Positions 49,105 to 58,106 of a stretch of 64,000 bases of DNA are shown here, in pieces. Position 1 is the first letter of the stretch. The number at the start of each line of letters is the position of its first letter. The stretch is from contig NZ_AP024653.1 of the NCBI RefSeq assembly GCF_019977335.1, positions 2,666,001-2,730,000 of the forward strand, in the 5' to 3' direction. Source of the stretch: Arthrobacter sp. NicSoilB4 (lineage in GTDB: Bacteria; Actinomycetota; Actinomycetes; Actinomycetales; Micrococcaceae). The notes beneath the pieces were generated by a model. It had not been told where the DNA came from. It was given only the letters and a program-made list of their open reading frames with translations, and did no database searches. The position numbers and the translations under genes are program-made.

Positions 49105-49958
49105 CTGAGCACCCTCTCATCTGCCGGGAGCGCACCAATGCGCAGCATGACGGCATAGGAGACCAGGGAGACCGCCAGCCCGCCAAGCAGGACGGCGGCC
49201 CCGACGGGAGTGTTGTAGGCGGCCACCGCTTCGGGCCTGCTTGCCAGCAGCACCAGGACGATCCAGGGCGCTGCCACCGCAAGCCGGGCGGCGTTGACGG
49301 TCCAGGACTGACGGGCCTCCAGTTCGTTTCTGGTGCGCGCGCTCTCCCGCAGAAACTCCGCCAGAGTGCCCAACAAGCGGCCGAGATCGGAGCCGCCCAC
49401 CTCCCTCGTCAACCGGAGGGCCTCGACGATCCGGTCGGCCACGGGATCCGCCAGCCGGTCCTTGAGCCTGGTCAGGGAAGGATCAAACTGCCCGCCCGCA
49501 CGATAGTCAGAGCCAAATTCCCGGAACACCTGACGGAGTTCCTCCGGGCCCTTGTCGCCCAGTTGGATGAGGGCTTCCGGCAGCGACAGGCCGGCACGGA
49601 TCGCCGACCGCAAGTGGTCGACGACGTCGGGCCAGAGTTGGCGCAGCACGGCGGCGCGCTTCCGCGCGCGCCATTTCACGATAGCCATGGGCAGCCAGCC
49701 GCCAAACAGGCCAAAGCAGCCCGCGATCGGCCAGGACCTGGTCACTGCAAAGAAGACGAGCGTTGTGAAGGCTCCGACGCCGAGGCAGCTTGCCAGCAGT
49801 CCGGAGCCGCTGACTTTTTCTATTCCTGCGGTCCGCAGCAGATCCTCCAGACGCTTGGCCTTGCGAGGACCGGCGCCTGCAACTTTGGGTTGTTCCCAGG
49901 CAGACCACCAGATCAGCAGGAGTCCGGCACCGGCGAGCATGCCGAGAAGCGCTGCCAT
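49101..49958 (-). CDS. tadB: Type II secretion F-family protein TadB
   Basis: A 285-residue membrane protein. N-terminal helices are MAALLGMLAGAGLLLIWW and TLVFFAVTRSWPIAGCFG. The T2SSF region has LWPDVVDHLRSAIRAGLSLP and GGSDLGRLLGTLAEFLRESA. Two C-terminal helices follow. Start ATG 49958 overlaps the tadA stop by one base, so translation is coupled. Works with TadC as the platform of a Tad/Flp pilus. Confidence 0.9.
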   Translation of the reverse strand: MAALLGMLAGAGLLLIWWSAWEQPKVAGAGPRKAKRLEDLLRTAGIEKVSGSGLLASCLGVGAFTTLVFFAVTRSWPIAGCFGLFGGWLPMAIVKWRARKRAAVLRQLWPDVVDHLRSAIRAGLSLPEALIQLGDKGPEELRQVFREFGSDYRAGGQFDPSLTRLKDRLADPVADRIVEALRLTREVGGSDLGRLLGTLAEFLRESARTRNELEARQSWTVNAARLAVAAPWIVLVLLASRPEAVAAYNTPVGAAVLLGGLAVSLVSYAVMLRIGALPADERVLR

Positions 49959-51181
49959 CAGCGCGGTTCCAGCAGAGCCGCGACGTCGTAGCCGGATCGG
50001 GCGAATTTCTCGGCTGCGGGCATCGAGTTGGCCCTGGGCTGCAATTGTCCGTCCGCCAGCGCGAAGACCATCGAGGACTCGATGATGCCGTTTTCCACTC
50101 TCCGGCCCAACGACAGGATCTCTGTCACCTCTCTGCGTCCGCTGGCATGCCGGGCACAGTGCACCACGAGGTCGATGCACGAAGCGACGGTCGGAACCAC
50201 GAAGGCGCTTGAGATGTTCTCGCCTGCCAGCAACGGGAGGGTGCAGATCTTGGTGACCGCGTCGTGCGACGAATTTGCGTGGACCGTGCACATGCCTGGC
50301 AAACCAGAGTTCAAAGCGATCAGCATGTCCAGGCTCTCGGCCTCGCGGACCTCGCCCACCACCAGCCGGTCGGGGCGCATGCGCAGGGCCTCCTTGACCA
50401 GCCGGCGCATAGGGATTTCGCCTTCACCTTCCAGGTTGGGCTGCCGGCACTGCAGCCCCACGACGTCCCGCAGCGGAAACTGCAGTTCGAAGATCTCCTC
50501 CACGGTGATGACGCGCTCGCGGGTTCCAATGCTCGCGGCGAGGCAGTTGAGCATTGTGGTCTTGCCCGCCTGCGTTGCGCCGGAGACCAGGATGTTCAGG
50601 CCGCTGGCCACGGCCGCGCCGAGGAACCGGGCGGCCTGCGGTGTCAGCGTGCCCAGTTCCACCAGATGCTCCAGGCGGCTCGCTTTCACTACGAACTTAC
50701 GGATATTGATGGCCCAGTGACGCCTCGTCACGTCGGGAATCACAACGTGCAGGCGGGAACCATCGGGAAGGGCGGCATCCACAAAGGGTGACGACATGTC
50801 GAGCCGGCGCCCGGAACTCTTGAGCATCCGTTCCACGAGGTCCCGGACCTGCTGGTCTGTGAGCGAGACGGAGGTCAGCTCCGATTCGCCGTTCCGGGCC
50901 ACGTAGATCTCGTTCGGGGCGTTGAGCCAGATTTCTTCGATGGCGGGGTCGTCGAGAAGGGGCTGCAGGGCTCCGAACCCGGCCACGGCGTCGAAGACGA
51001 ATCTCCGGGCCGTCTCCAGCGGGCCGATTGGCGGGAGGGGACCAAGCAGGGTGCGCTCGTCGTAATCCATGACTGCTGCCTCGACGAGACGGCGGACTTC
51101 GCCGGCCTGCGTTGTGGGGTCGAGGCCGCGCCGGCGAATCAACTCGCGGACTTCGCCTTCGACGATGCGTACAGCCTCCAC
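49958..51181 (-). CDS. tadA: Tad/Flp pilus secretion ATPase TadA (CpaF family)
   Basis: A 407-residue VirB11/GspE-like ATPase. The Walker A motif is SGATQAGKTTMLN, the Asp-box ITVEEIFELQFP and the His box MCTVHANSSHDA are present. An N-terminal domain includes EEIWLNAPNEIYVARNGE. The GTG at 51181 with GGGGG six bases upstream is preferred over TTG 51193. First gene of the minus-strand tad cluster. No prepilin peptidase, TadZ or secretin-like gene is in the window. Confidence 0.92.
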   Translation of the reverse strand: MEAVRIVEGEVRELIRRRGLDPTTQAGEVRRLVEAAVMDYDERTLLGPLPPIGPLETARRFVFDAVAGFGALQPLLDDPAIEEIWLNAPNEIYVARNGESELTSVSLTDQQVRDLVERMLKSSGRRLDMSSPFVDAALPDGSRLHVVIPDVTRRHWAINIRKFVVKASRLEHLVELGTLTPQAARFLGAAVASGLNILVSGATQAGKTTMLNCLAASIGTRERVITVEEIFELQFPLRDVVGLQCRQPNLEGEGEIPMRRLVKEALRMRPDRLVVGEVREAESLDMLIALNSGLPGMCTVHANSSHDAVTKICTLPLLAGENISSAFVVPTVASCIDLVVHCARHASGRREVTEILSLGRRVENGIIESSMVFALADGQLQPRANSMPAAEKFARSGYDVAALLEPR

Positions 51182-51480
51182 AATGGCCCCCAATATGACT
51201 GCTTGCCCTGTCCCCGGGGCGCTGCAATTGGGTTAAAGCTAGAGGCGGCCGAGTCCCAGAACAAGGCCTAGCCGGGCTGCATGTGGAAAACCGCCATCCG
51301 CATTCATAACAATTATCACACTAGTCACACCAGAAACTCTGGTTCACCCTATTAGGCGATGTTAGGGTGGGCGCGACAAGTCAGACATTCTCACATCCCG
51401 GACAGCTTTGCATTGCTCAGCCCCCGGGTGCGAGACCATCATGACGCGGCCACCATCGTGTCATTGTTCCGGAGCGGCAA
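51182..51480. promoter_or_regulatory. Divergent control region of tadA and the lysozyme gene
   Basis: A 299-base gap without a believable gene. It holds an AT-rich stretch with TTCATAACAATTATCACAC near 51304, a CCAGAAACTCTGG inverted repeat near 51329 and GTTAGGGTGGG near 51361. The lysozyme ATG at 51481 is preceded by CCGGAG. Two promoters facing away are expected, but no -35/-10 pair is clear enough to name. Confidence 0.35.
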
Positions 51481-54462
51481 ATGAAGCGGACCCTACTTCC
51501 CCCCAACAGTCACCTCCACAGCCGGGCCGGAGCCGCGCTTCTGGCCACCGCTCTCCTGGCCGGCGCCGGTCTGGCTGCTCCGGCGGGTGCCGTTGAGCCC
51601 TCACCGAGCGCCTCTGCGACTCCCACAAGCACTTCGTCATTTTCGCCGTCCGCCCCTGCCAACCCGTCACCCACCGCGACCACCCCACCCCCAACTATTG
51701 CCCCCGAAATCCAGCAGGGCACTTCCGCAGCAACGACGGAGCCGGCGCCAGCCGACTACAGGTCCGTAATGGCGGCAGCCGCAGGTCCGGGCGGTGCCGA
51801 GATGGGCCATGGCGCCACCGGCGGGACAAGCGCAAAAACGGAGTCACTGGCCACCGAAGGGACCTGGACCCCAACGTTTGGTGTCCAGGGCCTGGACGTG
51901 AGTTATTACCAGGCAGGCGTCAATTGGCAGGAGCAGTGGAACATGGGCGCCCGCTTCGCCTATATCAAGGCCACTGAAGGCAATTACTATTCAAGTCCGT
52001 CTTTCGCTGCCCAGTACCAAGGTGCCCGGAACGTGGGCATGATCCGGGGCGCCTATCATTTTGCCAACCCGATGGCGTCCTCGGGAGCGGACCAAGCCAG
52101 AATCTTCGTTCAGGGCGGTGGCCGCTGGTCCGCTGACGGTTATACGCTGCCGCCGGTCCTCGACTTCGAGACGAACCCATATGCGGGACGGACAATCAAC
52201 GGCTTCTATCAGGGAAACACCTGCTACGACATGTCGGCCAGCCAGTTGGCAGGCTGGGCGCGCGACTTCGGCAATACGATGCTGTCGCTGACGGGCCGGA
52301 TGCCGGTCATCTATACCAACACGTCCTGGTGGCGACAGTGCGTCGGTGATGCAGCCGGATTTGGCGACTTCCCGCTGTGGACCGCCTATTGGCCGAGTTC
52401 AGCCAGCAACTACGCCGGCCCCCTGCCATCGAGCTGGTCGAGCTACAACTTCTGGCAGTACAGCGAGTCCGGCCCCTTCGCCGGAGACTCCAATGTCTGG
52501 AACGGCAGCTACGCAGAGTTAAGTGCCTTCGCCAACGCCGGAATTCCGCAAGCCGCTGTTAGGGCGATTGCTGATCTGGCGGCTGTTTCTCCGGGGCTGG
52601 GCCGGGCCGTGACCGGTTTGAAGACCGGTCTGAACGGTGGGGTGTCCCAGGGCTACGAGAATGGTGCGATCTACTGGACCGCCGCCAACGGAGCCCACAT
52701 CTCATCCGGTGTCATCCGGGATGCCTGGGGCGCCCAGGGCTGGGAAGCCGGAGTCCTCGGCTACCCCACCACCGACGTGCGGACCGCCGCCAACGGCGCC
52801 CAATCCCAGGGCTACCAAAACGGTGCGATCTACTGGACCGCAGCGACCGGGGCCCGCATCTCTACCGGTGCGATCCGGGATGCCTGGGGCGCCCAGGGCT
52901 GGGAAGCCGGGCCCCTCGGCTACCCCACCACCGACGTGAAGACCGCCCCCAACGGGGCCAAGTCCCAGGGCTACGAAAACGGTGCGATCTACTGGACCGC
53001 CGCCAACGGGGCCCGCATTTCATCCGGTGTCATCCGCGACGCCTGGGGCGCCCAGGGCTGGGAAGCCGGCCCCCTCGGCTACCCCACCACCGACGTCCGC
53101 ACTGCCCCCAACGGGGCCAAGTCCCAGGGCTACGAAAACGGTGCGATCTACTGGACCGCCGCGACCGGGGCCCGCATCTCTACCGGGGCGATCCGGGACG
53201 CCTGGGCTGCCCAGGGCTGGGAATCCGGGCCCCTCGGCTACCCCACCACCGACATACGGACCGGCCCGAAGAACGGACTGTCCCAGGGCTACGAAAACGG
53301 TGCGATCTACTGGACCGCCGCGACCGGCGCCCGCACGACATCCGGCGTCATCCGCGACGCCTGGGCCGCCCAGGGCTGGGAAGCCGGCCCCCTCGGCTAC
53401 CCCACCACCGACGTGCGGACCGCCCCCAACGGGGCCAAGTCCCAGGGCTACGAAAACGGTGCGATCTACTGGACCGCCGCGACCGGCGCCCGCATCTCAT
53501 CCGGTGTCATCCGCGACGCCTGGGCCGCCCAGGGCTGGGAATCCGGCCCCCTCGGCTACCCCACGACCGACGTGAAGACCGGCCCGAACAGCGGGCTGTC
53601 CCAGGGCTACGAAAACGGTGCGATCTACTGGACCGCCGCGACCGGCGCCCGAAGCACATCCGGCGTCATCCGCGACGCCTGGGCCGCCCAGGGCGCCGAA
53701 TCCGGCCCCCTCGGCTACCCCACCACCGACGTGCGGACCGCCCCGAACGGAGCCAAATCCCAGGGCTACGAAAACGGCGCGATCTACTGGACCGCCGCGA
53801 CCGGCGCCCACATCTCATCCGGAGCGATCCGGGATGCCTGGGCCGCCCAGGGCTGGGAAGCCGGCCCCCTCGGCTACCCCACCACCGACGTCCGGACCGC
53901 CCCCAACGGGGCCAAATCCCAGGGCTACCAAAACGGCGCGATCTACTGGACCGCCGCCAACGGGGCCCGCATCTCATCCGGCGTCATCCGCGACGCCTGG
54001 GCCGCCCAGGGCTGGGAATCCGGTCCCCTCGGCTACCCCACCACCGACATACGCACCGCCCCCAACGGAGCCAAATCCCAGGGCTACGAAAACGGCGCGA
54101 TCTACTGGACCGCCGCCACCGGAGCACACGTCTCATCCGGCGCAATCCGCGACGCCTGGGCCGCCCAGGGCTGGGAAACCGGACCCCTCGGCTACCCCAC
54201 CACCGACGTGAAAACCGCCCCCAACGGAGCCAAATCCCAGGGCTACCAAAACGGCGCGATCTACTGGACCACAACCACCGGAGCCCAACTCAGCCCCAAC
54301 GGACCCATCCGCAACGCCTGGGGCGCCCAAGGCTGGGAATCCGGCCCCCTCGGCTACCCCACGGGTCCCCAAACCTGCACCGCAGCCGCAGATAGCTGCA
54401 ACCAACCATTCACCGGCGGAAGAATCACATGGACACTTTCACGCGGCGCTTTCATCGGCTAG
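51481..54462 (+). CDS. Secreted GH25 lysozyme with C-terminal LGFP-type repeat array
   Basis: A 993-residue secreted protein. The signal peptide (AGAALLATALLAGAGLAAPA) probably ends near AGAVEP. A Ser/Thr/Pro linker covers about residues 40-90. The GH25 (Lyc muramidase) domain spans about 135-355, with GLDVSYYQAGVNW (Asp139), YIKATEG and the catalytic VLDFE (Asp228 and Glu230). From about residue 358 a repeat array follows: units of 53 residues with LGYPTTD and SQGYENGAIYW, ten in register plus partial ones at each end. LGFP-type repeats bind cell-wall or envelope structures. It probably cuts peptidoglycan near the cell surface. The array DNA is nearly identical to that of the next gene. It has no cell-wall sorting signal. 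Confidence 0.9.
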   Translation: MKRTLLPPNSHLHSRAGAALLATALLAGAGLAAPAGAVEPSPSASATPTSTSSFSPSAPANPSPTATTPPPTIAPEIQQGTSAATTEPAPADYRSVMAAAAGPGGAEMGHGATGGTSAKTESLATEGTWTPTFGVQGLDVSYYQAGVNWQEQWNMGARFAYIKATEGNYYSSPSFAAQYQGARNVGMIRGAYHFANPMASSGADQARIFVQGGGRWSADGYTLPPVLDFETNPYAGRTINGFYQGNTCYDMSASQLAGWARDFGNTMLSLTGRMPVIYTNTSWWRQCVGDAAGFGDFPLWTAYWPSSASNYAGPLPSSWSSYNFWQYSESGPFAGDSNVWNGSYAELSAFANAGIPQAAVRAIADLAAVSPGLGRAVTGLKTGLNGGVSQGYENGAIYWTAANGAHISSGVIRDAWGAQGWEAGVLGYPTTDVRTAANGAQSQGYQNGAIYWTAATGARISTGAIRDAWGAQGWEAGPLGYPTTDVKTAPNGAKSQGYENGAIYWTAANGARISSGVIRDAWGAQGWEAGPLGYPTTDVRTAPNGAKSQGYENGAIYWTAATGARISTGAIRDAWAAQGWESGPLGYPTTDIRTGPKNGLSQGYENGAIYWTAATGARTTSGVIRDAWAAQGWEAGPLGYPTTDVRTAPNGAKSQGYENGAIYWTAATGARISSGVIRDAWAAQGWESGPLGYPTTDVKTGPNSGLSQGYENGAIYWTAATGARSTSGVIRDAWAAQGAESGPLGYPTTDVRTAPNGAKSQGYENGAIYWTAATGAHISSGAIRDAWAAQGWEAGPLGYPTTDVRTAPNGAKSQGYQNGAIYWTAANGARISSGVIRDAWAAQGWESGPLGYPTTDIRTAPNGAKSQGYENGAIYWTAATGAHVSSGAIRDAWAAQGWETGPLGYPTTDVKTAPNGAKSQGYQNGAIYWTTTTGAQLSPNGPIRNAWGAQGWESGPLGYPTGPQTCTAAADSCNQPFTGGRITWTLSRGAFIG
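52552..54362 (+). repeat. LGFP array DNA, copy 1 of a 1.8-kb duplication
   Basis: 1811 bases, matched to 56074-57884 with offset 3522 and no gap. Only three differences were seen by eye: 53328, 54006 and 54024, all silent. Inside, LGYP codon units begin at 52756 and recur every 159 bases to 54187, then after 162 bases at 54349. The sharp edges are within coding frames of both proteins. Confidence 0.95.
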
Positions 54463-54480
54463 CTTCACCGGGCAATACGA

Positions 54481-54503
54481 GGGCGGTGCCGTCCGCGCCG
54501 CCC
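54481..54503 (+). terminator. Hairpin after the lysozyme gene
   Basis: GGGCGG (54481-54486) and CCGCCC (54498-54503) pair with an 11-base loop, 19 bases after the stop codon. No T-run. The rest of the 249-base gap before the protease gene holds only a GAAGGAA ribosome site. Confidence 0.4.
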
Positions 54504-54711
54504 GGCTCCCGAGCTGCCGCGCTCCCGCTTGTTTGCCGCAGGAAGCCACCACCGTGAGCGCAATCAGCCTCCTGCACGCATAGGAAATGCGAAGTATTCG
54601 CCCTACCGTCCGGATCGCTGTAAAACCGGTCCATAAACTACTCTGACTTCCCTGTCTCGCCGTGAACGCCCCAAGCGCCGGCTGTAGGCACCATGTTCTT
54701 CGAAGGAAAAA

Positions 54712-57700
54712 ATGAATCCCAAACGGATGATGGCAGCCCTTGTCACAGCTGTGGTTGTCGCGGCGGCGTCGCTGACCGCAGTCTCGGCTGCTGCAGCTCA
54801 GGCAACAGAGCCGCTGCCGTCGGCTACTTCGACAGCGGCCCCTGCGGCTCCGGCCGCACCTTCGGAGCCGGAGCCGACTGTTCAGCCGACCGCAACGGCG
54901 ACGTCGACGGACGCGGCAGTCGCCTCGGAGGGGACGACTCCTTCTTCCCCCGCAGTTGCGGAGACAACCGCTATTCCTCCGGTCGTTGAACAGACCGGCG
55001 GTGCGCCAACCTCTGTCCACACCTTCCAGACGCCCCCCTTGGAGGGAAGCAAGGGAGCGGCGCCGCGGGCACTCGGTACGGAGTCCTACTCGCTCGCACG
55101 GACCGGAGTCATCAAAGTGCGGCTTGTGACCGTGCAGCTAACCGATTACAAGGCCAACATCTCCATGGACACCGCAGTTTCCGCTGTCCAGGCGACCAGC
55201 AACTACTGGCAAACCATGTCCAATGGCAGGCTCAGCATGAGCGTCGCCAGCACCGAGACGCTTAACAGCCGCAGCGCCTCCTCAGGCCAACGATATTCAG
55301 ACATGATGAACACGATCACCAATGAACTTGGCTGGGTTGCAAACCCCTACACGGCTCTCGTGGTCTTCGTTTCGACGCCGACGCTCTCCGACGGGGCCTA
55401 CGGTGCGGGCTGGAGCTACAACGGGACCAGCGGGCGCGTAATCATGCCGCTTCCGGCATCCCTGACTCGAAGTGTCCTCACGCACGAATTCGGCCACGTA
55501 CTCGGCCTCATGCACGCCAACAGCCTCGAGTGTGGCAGCGGTGCCCAGGACGTTGCGACCAACAGCGATGGCACGTTTGCAGATGCATCATGCAGCGTCC
55601 GGGAATACGGCGACAGCATGGACCTCATGGGAGTCTCCCAGACGTCCCAACCGACAATCAGCTCAACGCTGTGGGAATTTGGCGGCTTCGGCACCGGACG
55701 CGAGATCCGGGATGTCGGCAAGGCCGGCAACACGAGCAGTTACACACTCACAGCGTGGGCCGGAGGAGCCGACGGCCGAGCCGTGAAATTCACCGATCCG
55801 GTGAGCGGGGAGGTCTACTATCTGGAGTTGCGCCTGCCGGTCGGCTACGACGCTACTACCGCCACCAACGGCAACCGCGGCGTGAAGATCGTTCAACGGT
55901 TCGGAGCGGGCTCCCTGATCCTCATGCCAGATTCCCGCCGCTTCGCAGGCTATTACAGCTCCCGCCATGCCTGGCAGGCGGGTGAAACCTTCACAACGCA
56001 TGCAGGCTCCCGGGTGTCGGTCAACTGGATCTCCGACACGGCCGCCGGCATCACTATTGAGTCGACCGCTGCCGCCGCTGTTAGGGCGATTGCTGATCTG
56101 GCGGCTGTTTCTCCGGGGCTGGGCCGGGCCGTGACCGGTTTGAAGACCGGTCTGAACGGTGGGGTGTCCCAGGGCTACGAGAATGGTGCGATCTACTGGA
56201 CCGCCGCCAACGGAGCCCACATCTCATCCGGTGTCATCCGGGATGCCTGGGGCGCCCAGGGCTGGGAAGCCGGAGTCCTCGGCTACCCCACCACCGACGT
56301 GCGGACCGCCGCCAACGGCGCCCAATCCCAGGGCTACCAAAACGGTGCGATCTACTGGACCGCAGCGACCGGGGCCCGCATCTCTACCGGTGCGATCCGG
56401 GATGCCTGGGGCGCCCAGGGCTGGGAAGCCGGGCCCCTCGGCTACCCCACCACCGACGTGAAGACCGCCCCCAACGGGGCCAAGTCCCAGGGCTACGAAA
56501 ACGGTGCGATCTACTGGACCGCCGCCAACGGGGCCCGCATTTCATCCGGTGTCATCCGCGACGCCTGGGGCGCCCAGGGCTGGGAAGCCGGCCCCCTCGG
56601 CTACCCCACCACCGACGTCCGCACTGCCCCCAACGGGGCCAAGTCCCAGGGCTACGAAAACGGTGCGATCTACTGGACCGCCGCGACCGGGGCCCGCATC
56701 TCTACCGGGGCGATCCGGGACGCCTGGGCTGCCCAGGGCTGGGAATCCGGGCCCCTCGGCTACCCCACCACCGACATACGGACCGGCCCGAAGAACGGAC
56801 TGTCCCAGGGCTACGAAAACGGTGCGATCTACTGGACCGCCGCGACCGGGGCCCGCACGACATCCGGCGTCATCCGCGACGCCTGGGCCGCCCAGGGCTG
56901 GGAAGCCGGCCCCCTCGGCTACCCCACCACCGACGTGCGGACCGCCCCCAACGGGGCCAAGTCCCAGGGCTACGAAAACGGTGCGATCTACTGGACCGCC
57001 GCGACCGGCGCCCGCATCTCATCCGGTGTCATCCGCGACGCCTGGGCCGCCCAGGGCTGGGAATCCGGCCCCCTCGGCTACCCCACGACCGACGTGAAGA
57101 CCGGCCCGAACAGCGGGCTGTCCCAGGGCTACGAAAACGGTGCGATCTACTGGACCGCCGCGACCGGCGCCCGAAGCACATCCGGCGTCATCCGCGACGC
57201 CTGGGCCGCCCAGGGCGCCGAATCCGGCCCCCTCGGCTACCCCACCACCGACGTGCGGACCGCCCCGAACGGAGCCAAATCCCAGGGCTACGAAAACGGC
57301 GCGATCTACTGGACCGCCGCGACCGGCGCCCACATCTCATCCGGAGCGATCCGGGATGCCTGGGCCGCCCAGGGCTGGGAAGCCGGCCCCCTCGGCTACC
57401 CCACCACCGACGTCCGGACCGCCCCCAACGGGGCCAAATCCCAGGGCTACCAAAACGGCGCGATCTACTGGACCGCCGCCAACGGGGCCCGCATCTCATC
57501 CGGCGTCATCCGCGACGCCTGGGCCGCGCAGGGCTGGGAATCCGGCCCCCTCGGCTACCCCACCACCGACATACGCACCGCCCCCAACGGAGCCAAATCC
57601 CAGGGCTACGAAAACGGCGCGATCTACTGGACCGCCGCCACCGGAGCACACGTCTCATCCGGCGCAATCCGCGACGCCTGGGCCGCCCAGGGCTGGGAAA

Positions 57701-57990
57701 CCGGACCCCTCGGCTACCCCACCACCGACGTGAAAACCGCCCCCAACGGAGCCAAATCCCAGGGCTACCAAAACGGCGCGATCTACTGGACCACAACCAC
57801 CGGAGCCCAACTCAGCCCCAACGGACCCATCCGCAACGCCTGGGGCGCCCAAGGCTGGGAATCCGGCCCCCTCGGCTACCCCACCACCGGCGTGTATTCG
57901 ACAGGGAACGGCAACCTTGCCCAGAACTTCCAGGGCGGCCGAATCGACTGGTCATCAACTGCGGGAGTAAAGACCACCCTGTCCCGATGA
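54712..57990 (+). CDS. Secreted metzincin-type protease with C-terminal LGFP-type repeat array
   Basis: A 1092-residue secreted protein. The signal peptide MMAALVTAVVVAAASLTAVS probably ends at AAAAQA. A Pro/Thr-rich linker covers about residues 33-100. The protease domain carries HEFGHVLGLMH (His258, Glu259, His262, His268) and a Met-turn DSMDLMG (Met306), the metzincin pattern and close to the M11/gametolysin group. From about residue 455 it carries the same LGFP-type array as the lysozyme, identical in protein sequence over about 600 residues, then a different short end (GRIDWSSTAGVKTTLSR). It has GAAGGAA before the ATG. Substrate unknown; a wall or surface protein is likely. Confidence 0.87.
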   Translation: MNPKRMMAALVTAVVVAAASLTAVSAAAAQATEPLPSATSTAAPAAPAAPSEPEPTVQPTATATSTDAAVASEGTTPSSPAVAETTAIPPVVEQTGGAPTSVHTFQTPPLEGSKGAAPRALGTESYSLARTGVIKVRLVTVQLTDYKANISMDTAVSAVQATSNYWQTMSNGRLSMSVASTETLNSRSASSGQRYSDMMNTITNELGWVANPYTALVVFVSTPTLSDGAYGAGWSYNGTSGRVIMPLPASLTRSVLTHEFGHVLGLMHANSLECGSGAQDVATNSDGTFADASCSVREYGDSMDLMGVSQTSQPTISSTLWEFGGFGTGREIRDVGKAGNTSSYTLTAWAGGADGRAVKFTDPVSGEVYYLELRLPVGYDATTATNGNRGVKIVQRFGAGSLILMPDSRRFAGYYSSRHAWQAGETFTTHAGSRVSVNWISDTAAGITIESTAAAAVRAIADLAAVSPGLGRAVTGLKTGLNGGVSQGYENGAIYWTAANGAHISSGVIRDAWGAQGWEAGVLGYPTTDVRTAANGAQSQGYQNGAIYWTAATGARISTGAIRDAWGAQGWEAGPLGYPTTDVKTAPNGAKSQGYENGAIYWTAANGARISSGVIRDAWGAQGWEAGPLGYPTTDVRTAPNGAKSQGYENGAIYWTAATGARISTGAIRDAWAAQGWESGPLGYPTTDIRTGPKNGLSQGYENGAIYWTAATGARTTSGVIRDAWAAQGWEAGPLGYPTTDVRTAPNGAKSQGYENGAIYWTAATGARISSGVIRDAWAAQGWESGPLGYPTTDVKTGPNSGLSQGYENGAIYWTAATGARSTSGVIRDAWAAQGAESGPLGYPTTDVRTAPNGAKSQGYENGAIYWTAATGAHISSGAIRDAWAAQGWEAGPLGYPTTDVRTAPNGAKSQGYQNGAIYWTAANGARISSGVIRDAWAAQGWESGPLGYPTTDIRTAPNGAKSQGYENGAIYWTAATGAHVSSGAIRDAWAAQGWETGPLGYPTTDVKTAPNGAKSQGYQNGAIYWTTTTGAQLSPNGPIRNAWGAQGWESGPLGYPTTGVYSTGNGNLAQNFQGGRIDWSSTAGVKTTLSR
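56074..57884 (+). repeat. LGFP array DNA, copy 2 of a 1.8-kb duplication
   Basis: Matches 52552-54362 over 1811 bases. Differences by eye are at 56850 (G for C), 57528 (G for C) and 57546 (C for T), each a silent third-position change. Both ends fall inside the coding sequence, and the unique flanks on either side are unrelated. Confidence 0.95.
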
Positions 57991-58094
57991 CTGACAGCTC
58001 CTTCACGAGCATTTGACCCGAAGACACATCCGTCGAAGTAGCGCGCCTCTTTGAGGCGTAAGGTTCCGCGGACGGGGCGCCGCCTCATGCAAGA

Positions 58095-58100
58095 TAAGCT
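58095..58100 (+). promoter_or_regulatory. Candidate -10 element (TAAGCT) of the glycosyltransferase gene
   Basis: TAAGCT ends six bases before the ATG at 58107. Transcription should begin on the start codon, so the mRNA is probably leaderless. Confidence 0.42.
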
Positions 58101-58106
58101 GGATAG

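Noticed and set aside
53497-53811. Glycine-rich frames in the LGFP arrays that look like PE_PGRS or collagen-like proteins
   Set aside because: They are alternative-frame readings of the repeat DNA and recur identically in both copies; the LGFP frame is continuous and holds known domains.
52756-54348. Possible CRISPR array in the repeat region
   Set aside because: Units are 159 bp, contiguous and coding, with no unique spacers and no cas genes.
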